A stretch of DNA of 64,000 nucleotides from Streptomyces sp. DT2A-34 (lineage in GTDB: Bacteria > Actinomycetota > Actinomycetes > Streptomycetales > Streptomycetaceae). Within the stretch, counting starts at the first letter, position 1. Each line of letters begins with the position of its first letter. This document shows, in pieces, positions 1 to 11,406 of this stretch. The position numbers were made by a program, and so were the translations under genes. The DNA is taken from positions 4,010,001 through 4,074,000 of the forward strand of contig NZ_JASTWJ010000001.1 in NCBI RefSeq assembly GCF_030499515.1. Direction: 5' to 3'. A model generated the notes under the pieces. It did not search any database. It was not told where the DNA came from and was given only the letters and a program-made list of their open reading frames with translations.

Positions 1-47
1 AAGGCCTCTCCGGTGGAGGTGGAGTAGGCGGCGAGTTGCTCGGTCAT
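1..47 (-). CDS. nuoJ: NADH-quinone oxidoreductase subunit J, N-terminal fragment cut by window edge
   Basis: Only the first 15 codons are inside the window ([15 protein letters not shown]). The ATG overlaps the nuoI stop as ATGA, the same coupling used elsewhere in this operon. NuoJ is a membrane subunit of complex I. The call rests on position directly after nuoI and on the familiar Streptomyces N-terminus. The gene continues beyond base 1. Confidence 0.8.
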   Translation of the reverse strand, partial: MTEQLAAYSTSTGEA

Positions 48-685
48 CGGCCGATCACCTTCTCGGACGCCGGTTCGTCCTCACCGAAGGTCGTGGCGGC
101 CTCCTGCGGAACCTCGCCCTTGGAGAGGGCCACTTGGCGCTCGGTACCGGGCGCGGCCTCCGTCACCAGACCCCGGTAGTAGTCCTGCTCATCGGTTCCG
201 GGGTAGATGGCGTGGGGCGTGTCGACCATGCCGTCCTCGAGACCGGCGAGCAGTTGCTCCTTGGTGTAGATGAGGTTGGCGCGGCTGGAGTCGGCGAGCT
301 CGAACTCGTTGGTCATCGTCAATGCGCGCGTGGGGCACGCCTCGATGCACAGGCCGCACAGAATGCAGCGGGCGTAGTTGATCTGGTAGACGCGGCCGTA
401 CCTCTCACCCGGCGAGTAGCGCTCCTCGTCGGTGTTGTCGGCGCCCTCCACATAGATGGCGTCGGCGGGGCAGGCCCAGGCGCACAGCTCGCAGCCGACG
501 CACTTCTCCAGGCCGTCCGGATGGCGGTTGAGCTGGTGCCGTCCGTGGAAGCGGGGAGCGGTGGTCTTCTGCTGCTCCGGGTACTGCTCGGTCAGCCGCT
601 TCTTGAACATGGCCTTGAAGGTCACGCCGAAGCCTGCGACGGGGTTCATGAAACCGGGCTTGGTCTCCTTGGGCTCCTCAGCCAT
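44..685 (-). CDS. nuoI: NADH-quinone oxidoreductase subunit I (two [4Fe-4S] ferredoxin)
   Basis: This 213-residue peripheral-arm subunit of complex I passes electrons towards cluster N2 and quinone. Two ferredoxin motifs are visible, [12 protein letters not shown] and [12 protein letters not shown], which are the ligands of clusters N6a and N6b. I start at the ATG giving MAEEPKET because a strong AAAGGAGG lies just upstream; a longer frame upstream reads through nuoH sequence. The start overlaps the nuoH stop by 8 bases and the stop overlaps nuoJ. The C-terminus extends about 50 acidic residues past the ferredoxin core, as is usual for actinobacterial NuoI. Confidence 0.95.
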   Translation of the reverse strand: MAEEPKETKPGFMNPVAGFGVTFKAMFKKRLTEQYPEQQKTTAPRFHGRHQLNRHPDGLEKCVGCELCAWACPADAIYVEGADNTDEERYSPGERYGRVYQINYARCILCGLCIEACPTRALTMTNEFELADSSRANLIYTKEQLLAGLEDGMVDTPHAIYPGTDEQDYYRGLVTEAAPGTERQVALSKGEVPQEAATTFGEDEPASEKVIGR

Positions 686-2042
686 CGGACGCCTCCTTTC
701 CATCCAGAGATCCATCACTCTGAGTATCGGGCCCACCACTGACAATCAGCTCCCGCTCGCGGCGCGAGCGGCGCCGAGGCACCGGTGGAAGCTCCTGTCC
801 GGGCAGTGGCGGTACGGGGAATCCGCCCGCCATCGCGTCGAAGCCGGCGGGTTCCTCGACGGGTTGCGCGCCCGCCTTCGTCCGCTCGCGGAACATGTCC
901 GCGACGAAGGAGAGGAGCAGCAGCGCGAGGACGCCGCCACCGACGTAGAGGGCGATGTCGGCGAAGTCGTAGTTCTCGTTCCGGAGGGTCCGCACGGTCG
1001 CGACGAGCATCAGCCAGACGACGGAGACCGGGATGAGGACCTTCCAGCCGAGCTTCATCAGCTGGTCGTAGCGGACGCGAGGCAGCGTGCCGCGCAGCCA
1101 GATGAAGAAGAAGAGCAGCAGCTGGACCTTGATCACGAACCAGAGCAACGGCCACCAGCCGTGGTTCGCGCCCTCCCAGAAGGCGCTGACCGGGTACGGC
1201 GCCCGCCAGCCGCCCAGGAAGAGCGTCACGGACACGGCCGAGACCGTCACCATGTTCACGTACTCGGCGAGCATGAACATCGCGAACTTGATCGACGAGT
1301 ACTCGGTGTTGAAGCCGCCGACCAGGTCGCCCTCGGACTCCGGCATGTCGAACGGGGCGCGGTTGGTCTCGCCGACCATCGTCACGATGTAGATCAGGAA
1401 GGAGACCGGCAGCAGGACGATGTACCAGCGATCCTGCTGCGCCTCGACGATCGTCGAGGTCGACATCGACCCGGAGTAGAGGAACACCGAGGCGAAGGCG
1501 GCGCCCATGGCGATCTCGTACGAGATCATCTGGGCGCAGGACCGCAGGCCACCGAGCAGCGGATACGTCGATCCGGAACTCCAACCCGCCAGCACGATGC
1601 CGTAGATGCCGACCGAGGCGACGGCGAGGATGTAGAGCATCGCGATCGGCAGGTCGGTGAGCTGCATGGTGGTGCGGTGGCCGAGGATCGAGATCTCGTT
1701 GCCGGCCGGGCCGAAGGGGATCACCGCGATCGCCATGAAGGCCGGGATGGCCGCGACGATCGGCGCGAGGACGTAGACCACCTTGTCCGCGCGTTTGACG
1801 ATGACGTCTTCCTTGAGCATCAGCTTGATGCCGTCGGCGAGCGACTGGAGCATGCCCCAGGGGCCGTGCCGGTTGGGGCCGATGCGCAGCTGCATCCAGG
1901 CGACGACCTTGCGCTCCCAGACGATGGAGAACAGCACGGTCACCATCAGGAAGGCGAAGCAGAACACCGCCTTGATGACGACCAGCCACCAGGGGTCGCG
2001 GCCGAACATCGAGAGGTCTTCAGCAGCGAGGAAAGGGCTCAT
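678..2042 (-). CDS. nuoH: NADH-quinone oxidoreductase subunit H (quinone-site membrane subunit)
   Basis: A 454-residue polytopic membrane protein that, with NuoB and NuoD, forms the quinone chamber of complex I. Family signatures include [20 protein letters not shown] near residue 45 and the conserved acidic loop around [11 protein letters not shown]. It starts at ATG (MSPFLAAED), overlapping the nuoG stop as ATGA. The last roughly 60 residues form a proline-rich basic tail absent from E. coli NuoH but typical of actinobacteria. The stop lies inside the first codons of nuoI, so translation is probably coupled. Confidence 0.95.
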   Translation of the reverse strand: MSPFLAAEDLSMFGRDPWWLVVIKAVFCFAFLMVTVLFSIVWERKVVAWMQLRIGPNRHGPWGMLQSLADGIKLMLKEDVIVKRADKVVYVLAPIVAAIPAFMAIAVIPFGPAGNEISILGHRTTMQLTDLPIAMLYILAVASVGIYGIVLAGWSSGSTYPLLGGLRSCAQMISYEIAMGAAFASVFLYSGSMSTSTIVEAQQDRWYIVLLPVSFLIYIVTMVGETNRAPFDMPESEGDLVGGFNTEYSSIKFAMFMLAEYVNMVTVSAVSVTLFLGGWRAPYPVSAFWEGANHGWWPLLWFVIKVQLLLFFFIWLRGTLPRVRYDQLMKLGWKVLIPVSVVWLMLVATVRTLRNENYDFADIALYVGGGVLALLLLSFVADMFRERTKAGAQPVEEPAGFDAMAGGFPVPPLPGQELPPVPRRRSRRERELIVSGGPDTQSDGSLDGKEASDG

Positions 2043-4567
2043 GCCTCCACCTCCTGAGGGGCCTCGGACGCGAGGATCGCCGGGCCGATGCGGACGAGTG
2101 AGCCGGGCAACGCCCCGGTGTCGGAGGCGACGCCACTGCCCATGGAGTTCAGCGGGAGCCACACCACCCGGTCGGGCATCTCCGTGATCTGCAGCGGGAG
2201 TTCGACGACTCCGGCGGTGCCGGTCACGGCAAGCATGTCGCCTTCCTTGACGCCGGCCTCGGCAGCCGTGGCGGCCGACAGGCGCGCGTGCGCGGCGTGC
2301 CGGGTGCCGGCGAGCGCTTCGTCACCCGCCTGGAGGAGGCCCTGGTCGAGCAGCAGCCGGTGCCCGGCCAGTACGGCCTCACCGGCGGCCGGTCGCGGCA
2401 ACTGGGCGGCGATCTCCAGGGGGGCGGTGGCCCGTGGTCCGTCCCAGGCGCCGAGCCGGTCGATCTCCGCGCGCGTGGTGCGCAGATCCGGCAGACCCAG
2501 GTGTACGTCCATGGCGTCGGCCAGCATCTGCAGCACGCGCGCGTCGGTCGGGGCCAGGCGGCGGGTCATCTGGTCGGGTTTGAGCGCGACCTCGAAGAAC
2601 CGCACCCGGCCCTCCCAGTTGAGGAAGGTTCCCGCCTTCTCGGCGACCGCGGCGACGGGCAGCACGACATCGGCGAGTTCGGTCACCTCACCGGGCCGCA
2701 GCTCCAGCGACACCACGAAGCCGACCTCGGCGAGCGCCTCACGCGCGCGTGCCGGATCAGGCAGGTCGGCGACCTCGACGCCCGCGACCAGCAGGGCCTG
2801 GAGTTCGCCCGTTGCGGCGGCCTCGACGATCTGGCCGGTGTCCCGGCCGTAACGGTGCGGGAGTTCGGCCAGGCCCCAGACGGCCGCGACCTCCTCACGC
2901 GCGCGTGGGTCGGTCGCGGGACGTCCACCCGGCAGCAGCGTCGGCAGCGCACCGGCCTCGACGGCACCGCGCTCCCCCGCCCGGCGCGGGATCCACACCA
3001 GCTGGGCGCCGGTCGCGGCCGCGGCCCGTCCGGCGGCGGTGAGCCCACCGGCCACACCGGCCAGTCGCTCACCGACGACGATCACCGCGCCCTCGGTGCG
3101 CAGCGCCTCGGCCGCCTTCGCCCCGTCCCCCTCCAGGCCGACACCACTCGCGAGCGCGTCCAGCCACTCGGTCTCGGTGCCGGGAGCGGCGGGCAGCAGC
3201 GTGCCGCCGGCCTTCTCCAGACCGCGCGTGGAGTACGTGGCGAGTGAGAAGACCTTCTGGCCGTGCTTGCGCCAGGCCTTGCGCAGGCGCAGGAAGATGC
3301 CGGGCGCCTCCTCCTCGGCCTCGAACCCGGCCAGCAGGACGGCCGGTGCCTTCTCCAGGAAGGTGTACGTGACGCCCGTACCGTCCAGGTCACGGCCGTG
3401 ACCGGCGATCCGCGCGGCGAGGAAGTCGGCTTCCTCGCCGCTGTGCACGCGCGCGCGGAAGTCGATGTCGTTGGTGTCGAGCGCCACGCGCGCGAACTTG
3501 CTGTACGCGTAGGCGTCCTCGATGGTGAGTCGGCCGCCGGTCAGGACCCCGGTCCGGCCGCGTGAGGCGAGCAGCCCCTGGGCCGCGATCTGCAGCGCCT
3601 CCGGCCAGGAGGCCGGTTCGAGGTCGCCCTCGGCGTTGCGCACGAGCGGCGTCTGAAGCCGGTCGCGCTGCTGGGCGTACCGGAACGCGAACCGGCCCTT
3701 GTCGCAGATCCACTCCTCGTTGACCTCGGGGTCGTTGGCCGCGAGCCGCCGCATGACCTTGCCGCGCCGGTGATCCGTGCGCGTCGCGCAGCCGCCGGAG
3801 CAGTGCTCGCACACCGACGGCGAGGAGACGAGGTCGAAGGGGCGGGAGCGGAACCGGTACGCCGCCGAGGTCAGCGCGCCGACCGGGCAGATCTGGATGG
3901 TGTTCCCGGAGAAGTACGACTCGAAGGGGTCTCCCTCGCCGGTGCCGACCTGCTGGAGCGCACCCCGCTCGACCAGTTCGATCATCGGGTCGCCCGCGAC
4001 CTGGTTGGAGAACCGGGTGCACCGGGCGCACAGCACGCACCGCTCACGGTCGAGCAGCACCTGCGTGGAGATCGGGACGGGCTTCTCGTACGTCCGCTTC
4101 CTTCCCTCGAAGCGGGACTCGGCGTGCCCGTGTGACATGGCCTGGTTCTGCAGCGGGCACTCGCCGCCCTTGTCGCAGACGGGGCAGTCCAGCGGGTGGT
4201 TGATGAGCAGGAGCTCCATCACACCCTTCTGGGCCTTCTCGGCGACCGGTGAGGTGAGGTGCGTCTTCACGACCATGCCGTCGGTGCACGTGATCGTGCA
4301 GGACGCCATCGGCTTGCGCTGGCCCTCGACCTCGACGATGCACTGGCGGCAGGCGCCGGCCGGGTCGAGGAGCGGGTGGTCGCAGAAGCGGGGGATCTCG
4401 ATGCCGAGCTGCTCGGCGGCCCGGATGACCAGGGTGCCCTTGGGCACGCTGATCTCGACGCCGTCGATGGTCAGCGAGACGAGGTCCTCCGGCGGGACCG
4501 CCGCCTCTCCCCCTCCGGAGGGGCGCTGGCCCGCGGCGGAGCCGCCAATCGACTGCTGTACAGTCAT
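2039..4567 (-). CDS. nuoG: NADH-quinone oxidoreductase subunit G
   Basis: The largest peripheral subunit of complex I, 842 residues, carrying several Fe-S clusters. Visible ligands are the N-terminal [2Fe-2S] cysteines ([15 protein letters not shown]), the His/Cys N5 motif ([14 protein letters not shown]), a ferredoxin pair (CVLCARC and CPVGAL), and CEHCSGGC followed by a later Cys (EWICDKGRF), which is the extra N7 cluster of some bacterial enzymes. The remainder is a molybdopterin-oxidoreductase-like domain without catalytic cofactor function in complex I. It overlaps nuoF and nuoH by ATGA. Confidence 0.95.
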   Translation of the reverse strand: MTVQQSIGGSAAGQRPSGGGEAAVPPEDLVSLTIDGVEISVPKGTLVIRAAEQLGIEIPRFCDHPLLDPAGACRQCIVEVEGQRKPMASCTITCTDGMVVKTHLTSPVAEKAQKGVMELLLINHPLDCPVCDKGGECPLQNQAMSHGHAESRFEGRKRTYEKPVPISTQVLLDRERCVLCARCTRFSNQVAGDPMIELVERGALQQVGTGEGDPFESYFSGNTIQICPVGALTSAAYRFRSRPFDLVSSPSVCEHCSGGCATRTDHRRGKVMRRLAANDPEVNEEWICDKGRFAFRYAQQRDRLQTPLVRNAEGDLEPASWPEALQIAAQGLLASRGRTGVLTGGRLTIEDAYAYSKFARVALDTNDIDFRARVHSGEEADFLAARIAGHGRDLDGTGVTYTFLEKAPAVLLAGFEAEEEAPGIFLRLRKAWRKHGQKVFSLATYSTRGLEKAGGTLLPAAPGTETEWLDALASGVGLEGDGAKAAEALRTEGAVIVVGERLAGVAGGLTAAGRAAAATGAQLVWIPRRAGERGAVEAGALPTLLPGGRPATDPRAREEVAAVWGLAELPHRYGRDTGQIVEAAATGELQALLVAGVEVADLPDPARAREALAEVGFVVSLELRPGEVTELADVVLPVAAVAEKAGTFLNWEGRVRFFEVALKPDQMTRRLAPTDARVLQMLADAMDVHLGLPDLRTTRAEIDRLGAWDGPRATAPLEIAAQLPRPAAGEAVLAGHRLLLDQGLLQAGDEALAGTRHAAHARLSAATAAEAGVKEGDMLAVTGTAGVVELPLQITEMPDRVVWLPLNSMGSGVASDTGALPGSLVRIGPAILASEAPQEVEA

Positions 4568-5916
4568 GCGTTCACCTCCGTGCGGTGGTCGGCCCAGGCC
4601 GTCGACTTGGCCGGGTCGAAGGGGCAGCCGCGGCCCGTGATGTGCTGCTCGTACTCCTCGCGGAAGTACTTCAGCGAGGAGAAGATCGGCGAGGCGGCAC
4701 CGTCGCCGAGAGCGCAGAAGGACTTGCCGTTGATGTTGTCGGCGATGTCGTTCAGCTTGTCGAGGTCACTCATCACGCCCTTGCCGGCCTCGATGTCGCG
4801 CAGCAACTGCACGAGCCAGTACGTGCCTTCGCGGCAGGGCGTGCACTTGCCGCAGGACTCGTGGGCGTAGAACTCGGTCCAGCGGGTGACGGCGCGGACG
4901 ACGCAGGTCGTCTCGTCGAAGCACTGGAGCGCTTTCGTGCCGAGCATGGAACCCGCGGCACCCACTCCTTCGTAGTCAAGAGGGACATCGAGGTGCTCGT
5001 CGGTGAACATCGGCGTCGAGGAGCCGCCCGGTGTCCAGAACTTGAGGCGATGGCCGGGGCGCATCCCGCCGCTCATTTCGAGGAGCTGGCGGAGTGTGAT
5101 GCCGAGTGGGGCCTCGTACTGGCCGGGGCTCGCGACATGGCCGCTGAGCGAGTAGAGCGTGAAGCCCGGGGACTTCTCGCTGCCCATCGACCGGAACCAG
5201 TCTTTGCCCCGATGCAGAATCGCGGGAACCGACGCGATCGACTCGACGTTGTTCACAACAGTCGGGCAGGCGTAGAGACCTGCCACCGCAGGGAAGGGGG
5301 GACGAAGCCGCGGTTGACCACGGCGGCCTTCGAGCGAGTCGAGCAGTGCGGTCTCCTCACCGCAGATGTACGCGCCGGCGCCGGCGTGCACGGTGAGTTC
5401 GAGGTCGAGTCCGCTGCCCAGGATGTTCTCGCCGAGGTAACCCGCCGCGTAGGCCTCGCGCACGGCCTCGTGCAACCGCCGCAGAACGGGGACGACTTCA
5501 CCACGCAGATAGATGAAGGCATGCGAAGACCTGATGGCATAACACGCGATGACAATGCCCTCGATGAGGCTATGCGGGTTCGCGAAGAGGAGCGGAATGT
5601 CCTTGCAGGTTCCGGGCTCCGATTCGTCGGCGTTGACAACTAGATAGTGCGGTTTTCCATCACCCTGGGGAATGAACTGCCATTTCATTCCCGTCGGGAA
5701 TCCCGCGCCGCCGCGCCCGCGCAGACCGGAGTCCTTGACGTACGCGATCAGGTCGTCCGGCGACATGGCGAGCGCCTTGCGAAGCCCCTCGTATCCTTCG
5801 TGCCTTCGGTAGACGTCCAGCGTCCAGGACCTGTCCTCGTCCCAGAAGGCCGACAGCACGGGTGCGAGCAGCTTCTCGGGGCTGGTGTCTTTCAGCTCGG
5901 GTGCCAAGGTCATCAC
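4564..5916 (-). CDS. nuoF: NADH-quinone oxidoreductase subunit F (FMN/NADH-binding)
   Basis: Catalytic NADH dehydrogenase subunit, about 450 residues: it takes hydride from NADH on FMN and reduces cluster N3. Motifs are [13 protein letters not shown] (FMN/NADH), [19 protein letters not shown] (NADH loop) and [12 protein letters not shown] with a later FCALGDGA cysteine for [4Fe-4S] N3. The frame can start at GTG 5916, overlapping the nuoE stop as GTGA, or at the adjacent ATG 5913. I give the GTG because the same overlap type recurs at the nuoE, nuoD and nuoC starts. One residue is at stake. Confidence 0.95.
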   Translation of the reverse strand: MMTLAPELKDTSPEKLLAPVLSAFWDEDRSWTLDVYRRHEGYEGLRKALAMSPDDLIAYVKDSGLRGRGGAGFPTGMKWQFIPQGDGKPHYLVVNADESEPGTCKDIPLLFANPHSLIEGIVIACYAIRSSHAFIYLRGEVVPVLRRLHEAVREAYAAGYLGENILGSGLDLELTVHAGAGAYICGEETALLDSLEGRRGQPRLRPPFPAVAGLYACPTVVNNVESIASVPAILHRGKDWFRSMGSEKSPGFTLYSLSGHVASPGQYEAPLGITLRQLLEMSGGMRPGHRLKFWTPGGSSTPMFTDEHLDVPLDYEGVGAAGSMLGTKALQCFDETTCVVRAVTRWTEFYAHESCGKCTPCREGTYWLVQLLRDIEAGKGVMSDLDKLNDIADNINGKSFCALGDGAASPIFSSLKYFREEYEQHITGRGCPFDPAKSTAWADHRTEVNA

Positions 5917-6785
5917 TCCCCCTCCTCGGCGGTAGGCCCTGCCGGGTGGGCGGGGTCGGATGCCGATGTGTCCTGCGGCGCGTCATGCGCACTGAGGTGC
6001 TCGGTCGGAGACGGCTCGTGCACCGCGCTGTCCTGCGGCTCGTCATGCGGGCCGCCGTCCCGCGGATGGACCACGCGCGCGGGTGCGGTCTCTCCCTTGG
6101 CCAGGCGGAGGCCCACCAGCGAGGCCGGTCCCGCACTGCCGCTTGCCTCGACGGCCCCGGGCCGCTCGTCGGGGAAGCCGGCCAGGATCCGCGCGGTCTC
6201 CTTGAAGGTGCACAGCCGCGCTCCGCGCGTCGGCTCGACGGTCCGCCCCGCGCGCAGGTCGTCGACGAGGCGCTTGGCGCTCGACGGGGTCTGGTTGTCG
6301 AAGAACTCCCAGTTGACCATCACGACCGGCGCGAAGTCGCAGGCCGCGTTGCACTCGATGTGCTCCAGGGTGACCTTGCCGTCGTCGGTGGTCTCGCCGT
6401 TGCCGACGCCCAGGTGCTCCTGGAGCTCCTCGAAGATCGCGTCACCGCCCATCACCGCGCACAAGGTGTTGGTGCAGACGCCCACCTGATAGTCACCGCT
6501 CGGCTTGCGCCGGTACATGGTGTAGAAGGTGGCGACCGCGGTGACCTCGGCCGTGGTCAGGTGCAGCATGTCCGCGCAGAACTGCATCCCGGTGCGCGTG
6601 ACATGGCCCTCCTCCGACTGCACGAGGTGCAGCAACGGCAGGAGGGCGGACCGGGAGTCCGGGTAGCGGGCGATGATCTCGCGCGCGTCGGCCTCCAGCC
6701 GCGCTCGAACGTCGTCCGGGTAGCCGGGCGCGGGCAGTTCGGGCATGCCCAGGCTGACGCCCCGCTCCGAAGAAGAGGTGGTCAC
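5913..6785 (-). CDS. nuoE: NADH-quinone oxidoreductase subunit E (thioredoxin-like [2Fe-2S])
   Basis: A 290-residue subunit that, with NuoF, forms the NADH-oxidising tip. The [2Fe-2S] ligands are visible as CTNTLC and CNAAC in the thioredoxin-like domain. The GTG start (VTTSSSERG) overlaps the nuoD stop as GTGA; longer upstream readings overlap nuoD and are implausible. The last roughly 90 residues are a low-complexity Pro/Ala/His/Asp-rich tail with repeated PQD and HDEPQD-like segments. That makes it longer than E. coli NuoE (about 166), a common actinobacterial extension of unknown role. Confidence 0.94.
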   Translation of the reverse strand: MTTSSSERGVSLGMPELPAPGYPDDVRARLEADAREIIARYPDSRSALLPLLHLVQSEEGHVTRTGMQFCADMLHLTTAEVTAVATFYTMYRRKPSGDYQVGVCTNTLCAVMGGDAIFEELQEHLGVGNGETTDDGKVTLEHIECNAACDFAPVVMVNWEFFDNQTPSSAKRLVDDLRAGRTVEPTRGARLCTFKETARILAGFPDERPGAVEASGSAGPASLVGLRLAKGETAPARVVHPRDGGPHDEPQDSAVHEPSPTEHLSAHDAPQDTSASDPAHPAGPTAEEGE

Positions 6786-8104
6786 CGGTCGACGCCTCCC
6801 ATCACGGGGTCGATGGACGCGACGGCGACGATGACGTCGGCGACCTGGCCGCCCTCGCACATCGCCGCCATGGCTTGCAGGTTGGTGAAGGACGGGTCGC
6901 GGAAGTGGACCCGGAAGGGGCGGGTGCCGCCGTCGGAGACGGCATGCACCCCGAGCTCGCCCTTGGGTGACTCGACGGCCGCGTACGCCTGTCCCGGCGG
7001 GACGCGGAAGCCCTCGGTGACCAGCTTGAAGTGGTGGATCAGGGCCTCCATGGAGGTGCCCATGATCTTCTTGATGTGGTCGAGGGAGTTGCCGAGCCCG
7101 TCCGGTCCCAGGGCGAGCTGCGCGGGCCAGGCGATCTTCTTGTCGGCGACCATGACCGGGCCGGGCTGCAGCCGGTCCAGGCACTGCTCGACGATCCCGA
7201 GCGACTGCCGCATCTCTTCCAGGCGGATCAGGAAGCGCCCGTAGGAGTCGCAGGTGTCGGCGGTCGGGATTTCGAAGTCGTACGTCTCGTAGTCGCAGTA
7301 CGGCTGTGCCTTGCGCAGGTCGTGCGGCAGGCCGGTGGAGCGCAGGATCGGGCCGGTGGCGCCGAGGGCCATGCAGCCGGCCAGGTCGAGGTAGCCGATG
7401 TCCTGCATGCGGGCCTTGAAGATGGGGTTCCCGGTGGCGAGCTTGTCGTACTCCGGGAGGTTCTTCTTCATCTTCTTCACGAATTCGCGGATCTGGTCCA
7501 CCGCGCCGGGCGGCAGATCCTGGGCGAGTCCGCCGGGCCGGATGTACGCGTGGTTCATCCGCAGGCCCGTGATGAGCTCGTAGATGTCGAGAATCATTTC
7601 ACGATCACGGAATCCGTAGATCATGATCGTGGTGGCGCCGAGTTCCATGCCGCCGGTGGCGATGCACACCAGGTGGGAGGAGAGCCGGTTCAGCTCCATC
7701 AGGAGCACTCGGATGATCTTGGCGCGCTCGGTGATCTGGTCCTCGATGCCGAGGAGTTTCTCGACGGCGAGACAGTAGGCGGTCTCGTTGAAGAAGGACG
7801 TCAGGTAATCCATGCGCGTCACGAACGTGGTGCCCTGCGTCCAGGTCCGGTACTCGAGGTTCTTCTCGATGCCGGTGTGGAGGTAGCCGATGCCGCAGCG
7901 GGCCTCGGTGACCGTCTCGCCGTCGATCTCCAGGATCAGGCGGAGCACTCCGTGGGTGGAGGGGTGCTGCGGACCCATGTTGAGGACGATGCGCTCGTCG
8001 TCGGCGCGGGCCGCGGCCTGGACGACCTCGTCCCAGTCGCCACCGGTGACCGTATATACGGTGCCCTCGGTGGTTTCGCGGGGGGATGCTGACTGCGTGC
8101 TCAC
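6782..8104 (-). CDS. nuoD: NADH-quinone oxidoreductase subunit D (49-kDa type)
   Basis: A 440-residue subunit forming the quinone site together with NuoB. The N-terminal [15 protein letters not shown] motif, with the His that faces quinone, is present, as is the conserved C-terminal CDPVMGG-like end (here [11 protein letters not shown]). The GTG start (VSTQSASP) overlaps the nuoC stop as GTGA. The N-terminus is a short polar actinobacterial extension of roughly 35 residues. nuoC and nuoD are separate genes here, unlike the fused nuoCD of E. coli. Confidence 0.95.
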   Translation of the reverse strand: MSTQSASPRETTEGTVYTVTGGDWDEVVQAAARADDERIVLNMGPQHPSTHGVLRLILEIDGETVTEARCGIGYLHTGIEKNLEYRTWTQGTTFVTRMDYLTSFFNETAYCLAVEKLLGIEDQITERAKIIRVLLMELNRLSSHLVCIATGGMELGATTIMIYGFRDREMILDIYELITGLRMNHAYIRPGGLAQDLPPGAVDQIREFVKKMKKNLPEYDKLATGNPIFKARMQDIGYLDLAGCMALGATGPILRSTGLPHDLRKAQPYCDYETYDFEIPTADTCDSYGRFLIRLEEMRQSLGIVEQCLDRLQPGPVMVADKKIAWPAQLALGPDGLGNSLDHIKKIMGTSMEALIHHFKLVTEGFRVPPGQAYAAVESPKGELGVHAVSDGGTRPFRVHFRDPSFTNLQAMAAMCEGGQVADVIVAVASIDPVMGGVDR

Positions 8105-8858
8105 GAGTACGACCTCCGCTGGTCCGGAGCCGGGATCTGGGCGCCCTTGTACTCGACGGGGATGCCGCCGAGGGGGTAGTCCTTGCGCTGCGGGTGGCCC
8201 TGCCAGTCGTCCGGCATCATGATCCGCGTCAGGGCCGGGTGACCGTCGAAGACGATGCCGAAGAAGTCGTACGTCTCGCGCTCGTGCCAGTCGTTCGTCG
8301 GGTACACGGAGACGAGCGACGGGATGTGCGGGTCGCTGTCCGGGGCGCTGACTTCGAGGCGGATCAGCCGGTTGTGGGTGATCGAGCGCAGGTGGTAGAC
8401 GGCGTGCAGCTCGCGGCCCTTGTCGCTGAGGTAGTGGACGCCGCTGACGCCGGTGCACAGTTCGAAGCGCAGGGCCGGGTCGTCGCGCAGGGTGCGGGCG
8501 ACGCGGACCAGGTGCTCGCGTTCGATGTGGAAGGTGAGTTCGCCGCGGTCGACGACCGTCTTCTCGATGGCGTTGCCGGGGAGGAGTCCCTGTTCCTCCA
8601 GCGCGCCCTCGAGTTCGTCGGCGACCTCGTCGAACCAGCCTCCGTAGGGACGGCTCGCCGGTCCCGGGAGCCGGACCGAGCGGACCAGGCCCCCGTAGCC
8701 GGAGGTGTCGCCGCCGTTGTCGGCGCCGAACATGCCGCGCTGGACGCGGATCTCCTCGCCTCCCTGGCCGCGCTGGCCCGGGAGGTTGGAGGCGCTGAGG
8801 TCCTTCTCGGGGTTGACCCCGTTCGACCCGTTCGCCCCGTTGGTGCCGTTGGCGTCGC

Positions 8859-8862
<4 letters not shown>
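8101..8862 (-). CDS. nuoC: NADH-quinone oxidoreductase subunit C (30-kDa type)
   Basis: A 253-residue structural subunit of the peripheral arm. The family signature [19 protein letters not shown] followed by [21 protein letters not shown] is intact. The GTG start ([12 protein letters not shown]) overlaps the nuoB stop. The first roughly 40 residues are an Asn/Gly-rich spacer with repeated NG(A/S)NG units, poorly conserved in the family and probably disordered. Confidence 0.95.
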
Positions 8863-9413
<551 letters not shown>

Positions 9414-9426
9414 GTCTTAAGGCCCC

Positions 9427-9785
9427 TCAGTCCCATTCCAGGCCGCCGCGCCGCCATACGTACGCGTACGCGACGAAGACGGTGAGCACGAAGAGCAGCA
9501 TCTCCACGAGCCCGAAAACACCCAGGGCGTCGAAGGTGACGGCCCAGGGGTAGAGGAAGACGATCTCGATATCGAAAATGATGAAGAGCATCGCCGTCAG
9601 GTAGTACTTGATGGGGAAGCGCCCGCCGCCGGCCGGCGTGGGGGTCGGCTCGATACCGCACTCGTAGGCCTCGAGCTTGGCCCGGTTGTATCGCTTCGGA
9701 CCGATCAGCGTGGCCATGACCACGGAGAAGATCGCAAAGCCTGCCCGAGGGCTCCCAGTACGAGGATGGGCGCATACGCGTTCAC
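9427..9785 (-). CDS. nuoA: NADH-quinone oxidoreductase subunit A, apparent 1-base frameshift near the N-terminus
   Basis: First gene of the nuo operon: a three-helix membrane subunit beside NuoJ/NuoH. From GTG at 9785 the frame reads [14 protein letters not shown] and then goes wrong. Adding one C to the CCC at 9744-9746 (plus strand) restores a [11 protein letters not shown] continuation and gives exactly 119 residues, the usual NuoA length. From the internal ATG at 9723 the remaining 98 codons are intact (AYECGIEP motif, [14 protein letters not shown]). All other nuo genes here are intact, so I think a sequencing or assembly error is likelier than a real null. Confidence 0.88.
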
Positions 9786-9892
9786 CGCTCCTCGCTCCTC
9801 TCAGTCGGCACTGACTGCTGGCGGTTGCACTGGGCTCACAGCTGCCTCACCAGTCCCACGAGCCCCGCTGGTTCCGGCGAAGATCGAGAACA

Positions 9893-9908
9893 TGTGAAGC
9901 AGGTCACA
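9893..9908. promoter_or_regulatory. Predicted Rex (NADH/NAD+ redox sensor) operator of the nuo operon
   Basis: TGTGAAGCAGGTCACA is a perfect TGTGA-N6-TCACA inverted repeat about 108 bases upstream of the nuoA GTG. It fits the Streptomyces Rex operator consensus TGTGAACGCGTTCACA. Rex repression of nuo is established in S. coelicolor; that this site acts so here is inference. A possible minus-strand -10 (TAAGAT, 9930-9925) lies just upstream, which would place the operator over the transcription start. Confidence 0.75.
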
Positions 9909-10526
9909 AGCCCAACTGCCTCGCATCTTATGCCCGCCGCTCTGTGATCTGCGACACGGGGTATTGCACAAGCTTTGTGATCTCCACCACCTGACGAAGG
10001 ATCATGAAGCCGGATGAGCAGTGATCTTCACACGAGAAGCGTCCAGGTGATCACCAGAGGTGACATTTCCGCTCGTTGATGCAGCTCGGAAGGGTCGTCT
10101 CAATATCAAGAGAGTTCCCTTGCATGCAAATTGGCGCTGGACAGGAGGCCTTGATAGTGGCGCATTCACACATGAGAGGGAGCCTCGGAGCGGGATGTGG
10201 ACGCGTGCACGCGTTCACGAGCGGTGGGAGGCGGGATCCGGGCACGGGACGCGCACATCGCCGTAACCGTTGCGTGACCTCTGCCACACCGATACAAGAT
10301 CCCGAGAACCGGGCTTGGCCACCGGTCCCAACAAGTGCTAAGCGATGGGCAATTCGGACTTAATGATGAAAGCCCGTGATCACGGGCGGGATCGAGAGGG
10401 TCCGCAATGTCCGTTACGGCGTCAATAAAGGGCGCAGCCTTGGGAAATTGGGGCGGCGGTTGAGTAATTGTGGCGCAGCCCACGTTTCTTGAAGGTATGG
10501 AGGAGCCCCTGATACCGGTTGTTCTC
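9909..10526. other. Divergent intergenic region between nuoA and the NlpC/P60 gene
   Basis: About 620 bases with no convincing gene. It should hold the nuo promoter (near 9925-9960, minus) and a promoter plus leader for the wall hydrolase (plus). A perfect 10-bp palindrome GGTGATCACC lies at 10046-10055. A GGAGG at 10500-10504 lies too far from the chosen ATG to be an ideal ribosome site. I looked for the c-di-AMP ydaO riboswitch known upstream of some Streptomyces wall hydrolases and could not fit it. Confidence 0.5.
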
Positions 10527-11330
10527 ATGTCCCACACCGCTCACATACGTAGCCACCGGAAGCCCCGCCGCGGCGCATCGACGACCATCGCGATGCGTGC
10601 CGGAGTTGCCGGTGGCGTCCTCAGCATGGCAGCGGCTGGTGCTGCGGCCACGGCGAACGCCGCCGAGCCGGTTACGCAGACCATCGAACTGCCCACCCTC
10701 ACGGGTGACCTGGCGGACCAGCTCGCCCAGTCCGCGGACGCCACTCAGCTGGCGGCGGCGAACTACGAGCTCGACGCCGAGCGTGACGCGGCCGCCGCCG
10801 CGGCGGCCAAGGAAGCCAAGAAGGACCTCGCCGAGGCCAAGAAGAAGGCCGAGGCGAAGAAGAAGGCCGAGGAGGCCCGCCGGGCCGCCGCAGAGGCCGC
10901 CGCCTCGCGCAGCGCCGAGCGGGCCACCCTGTCCGCCTCCGCGAGCACGAGCACGGACGTGGCCGCTCCCGCCAGCGGCAGCGTCGCGACCGTCATCTCC
11001 TTCCTCCAGGCACAGGTCGGCGACGCGTACGTCCTGGGTGCCACCGGCCCCAACGCGTGGGACTGCTCCAGCCTGGTCCAGGCCGCGTTCAAGCAGGTCG
11101 GCGTCGACCTGCCGCGGGTCTCGCAGGACCAGTCGATGGCCGGCACCGACATCCCGCTTTCGCAGATCCAGGTCGGCGACATCCTGCACTGGGGCGGCAA
11201 GGGCTCGGCGTACCACGTGGGCGTCTACATCGGTAACGGCCAGTACCTGGACGCGGCCAACCCCTCCAAGGGCGTCGTCATCCAGGACCTGTCCGGGTAC
11301 CCGGCGTCGGGCGCGGTGCGCGTCCTCTGA
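10527..11330 (+). CDS. Secreted NlpC/P60 family peptidoglycan endopeptidase
   Basis: A 267-residue exported wall hydrolase. Residues 1-45 form a basic n-region, hydrophobic stretch and ANA-type cleavage site. Residues 80-130 are a charged Ala/Lys/Glu coiled coil. From about 152 comes the NlpC/P60 domain, with catalytic Cys180 in WDCSSLVQ and His230 in YHVGVYIGNG. The family cleaves gamma-D-Glu-diaminopimelate stem peptide bonds. I start at ATG (MSHTAHIRSH), the usual start of Streptomyces relatives; an in-frame GTG at 10470 would add 19 residues ahead of the signal peptide. It is monocistronic, with a terminator directly after. Confidence 0.88.
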   Translation: MSHTAHIRSHRKPRRGASTTIAMRAGVAGGVLSMAAAGAAATANAAEPVTQTIELPTLTGDLADQLAQSADATQLAAANYELDAERDAAAAAAAKEAKKDLAEAKKKAEAKKKAEEARRAAAEAAASRSAERATLSASASTSTDVAAPASGSVATVISFLQAQVGDAYVLGATGPNAWDCSSLVQAAFKQVGVDLPRVSQDQSMAGTDIPLSQIQVGDILHWGGKGSAYHVGVYIGNGQYLDAANPSKGVVIQDLSGYPASGAVRVL

Positions 11331-11348
11331 GTCGCAGGGATCACCGTG

Positions 11349-11379
11349 AGGGCCGCAGCCGCTCGGGGGCAGCGGCCCT
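11349..11379 (+). terminator. Rho-independent-type hairpin after the NlpC/P60 gene
   Basis: AGGGCCGC at 11349-11356 pairs with GCGGCCCT at 11372-11379, followed by T. It lies between two convergent genes and may serve both. The T-tract is poor, as usual in Streptomyces. Confidence 0.65.
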
Positions 11380-11406
11380 TATGTCTCGGCCGGGAACCCT
11401 TTCGGC

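Noticed and set aside
456..2057. Long plus-strand open frames across the nuo genes
   Set aside because: Third-position GC shadows of nuoH and neighbours; composition is Arg/His/Asp-rich with no domains.
10046..10055. GGTGATCACC palindrome as an operator
   Set aside because: Perfect but short, with no regulator or known consensus to attach it to; recorded only as part of the intergenic description.
10240..10470. c-di-AMP (ydaO) riboswitch in the leader of the NlpC/P60 gene
   Set aside because: Expected because such riboswitches precede several Streptomyces wall hydrolases, but the conserved core words were not found by eye; only scattered GC hairpins are present.
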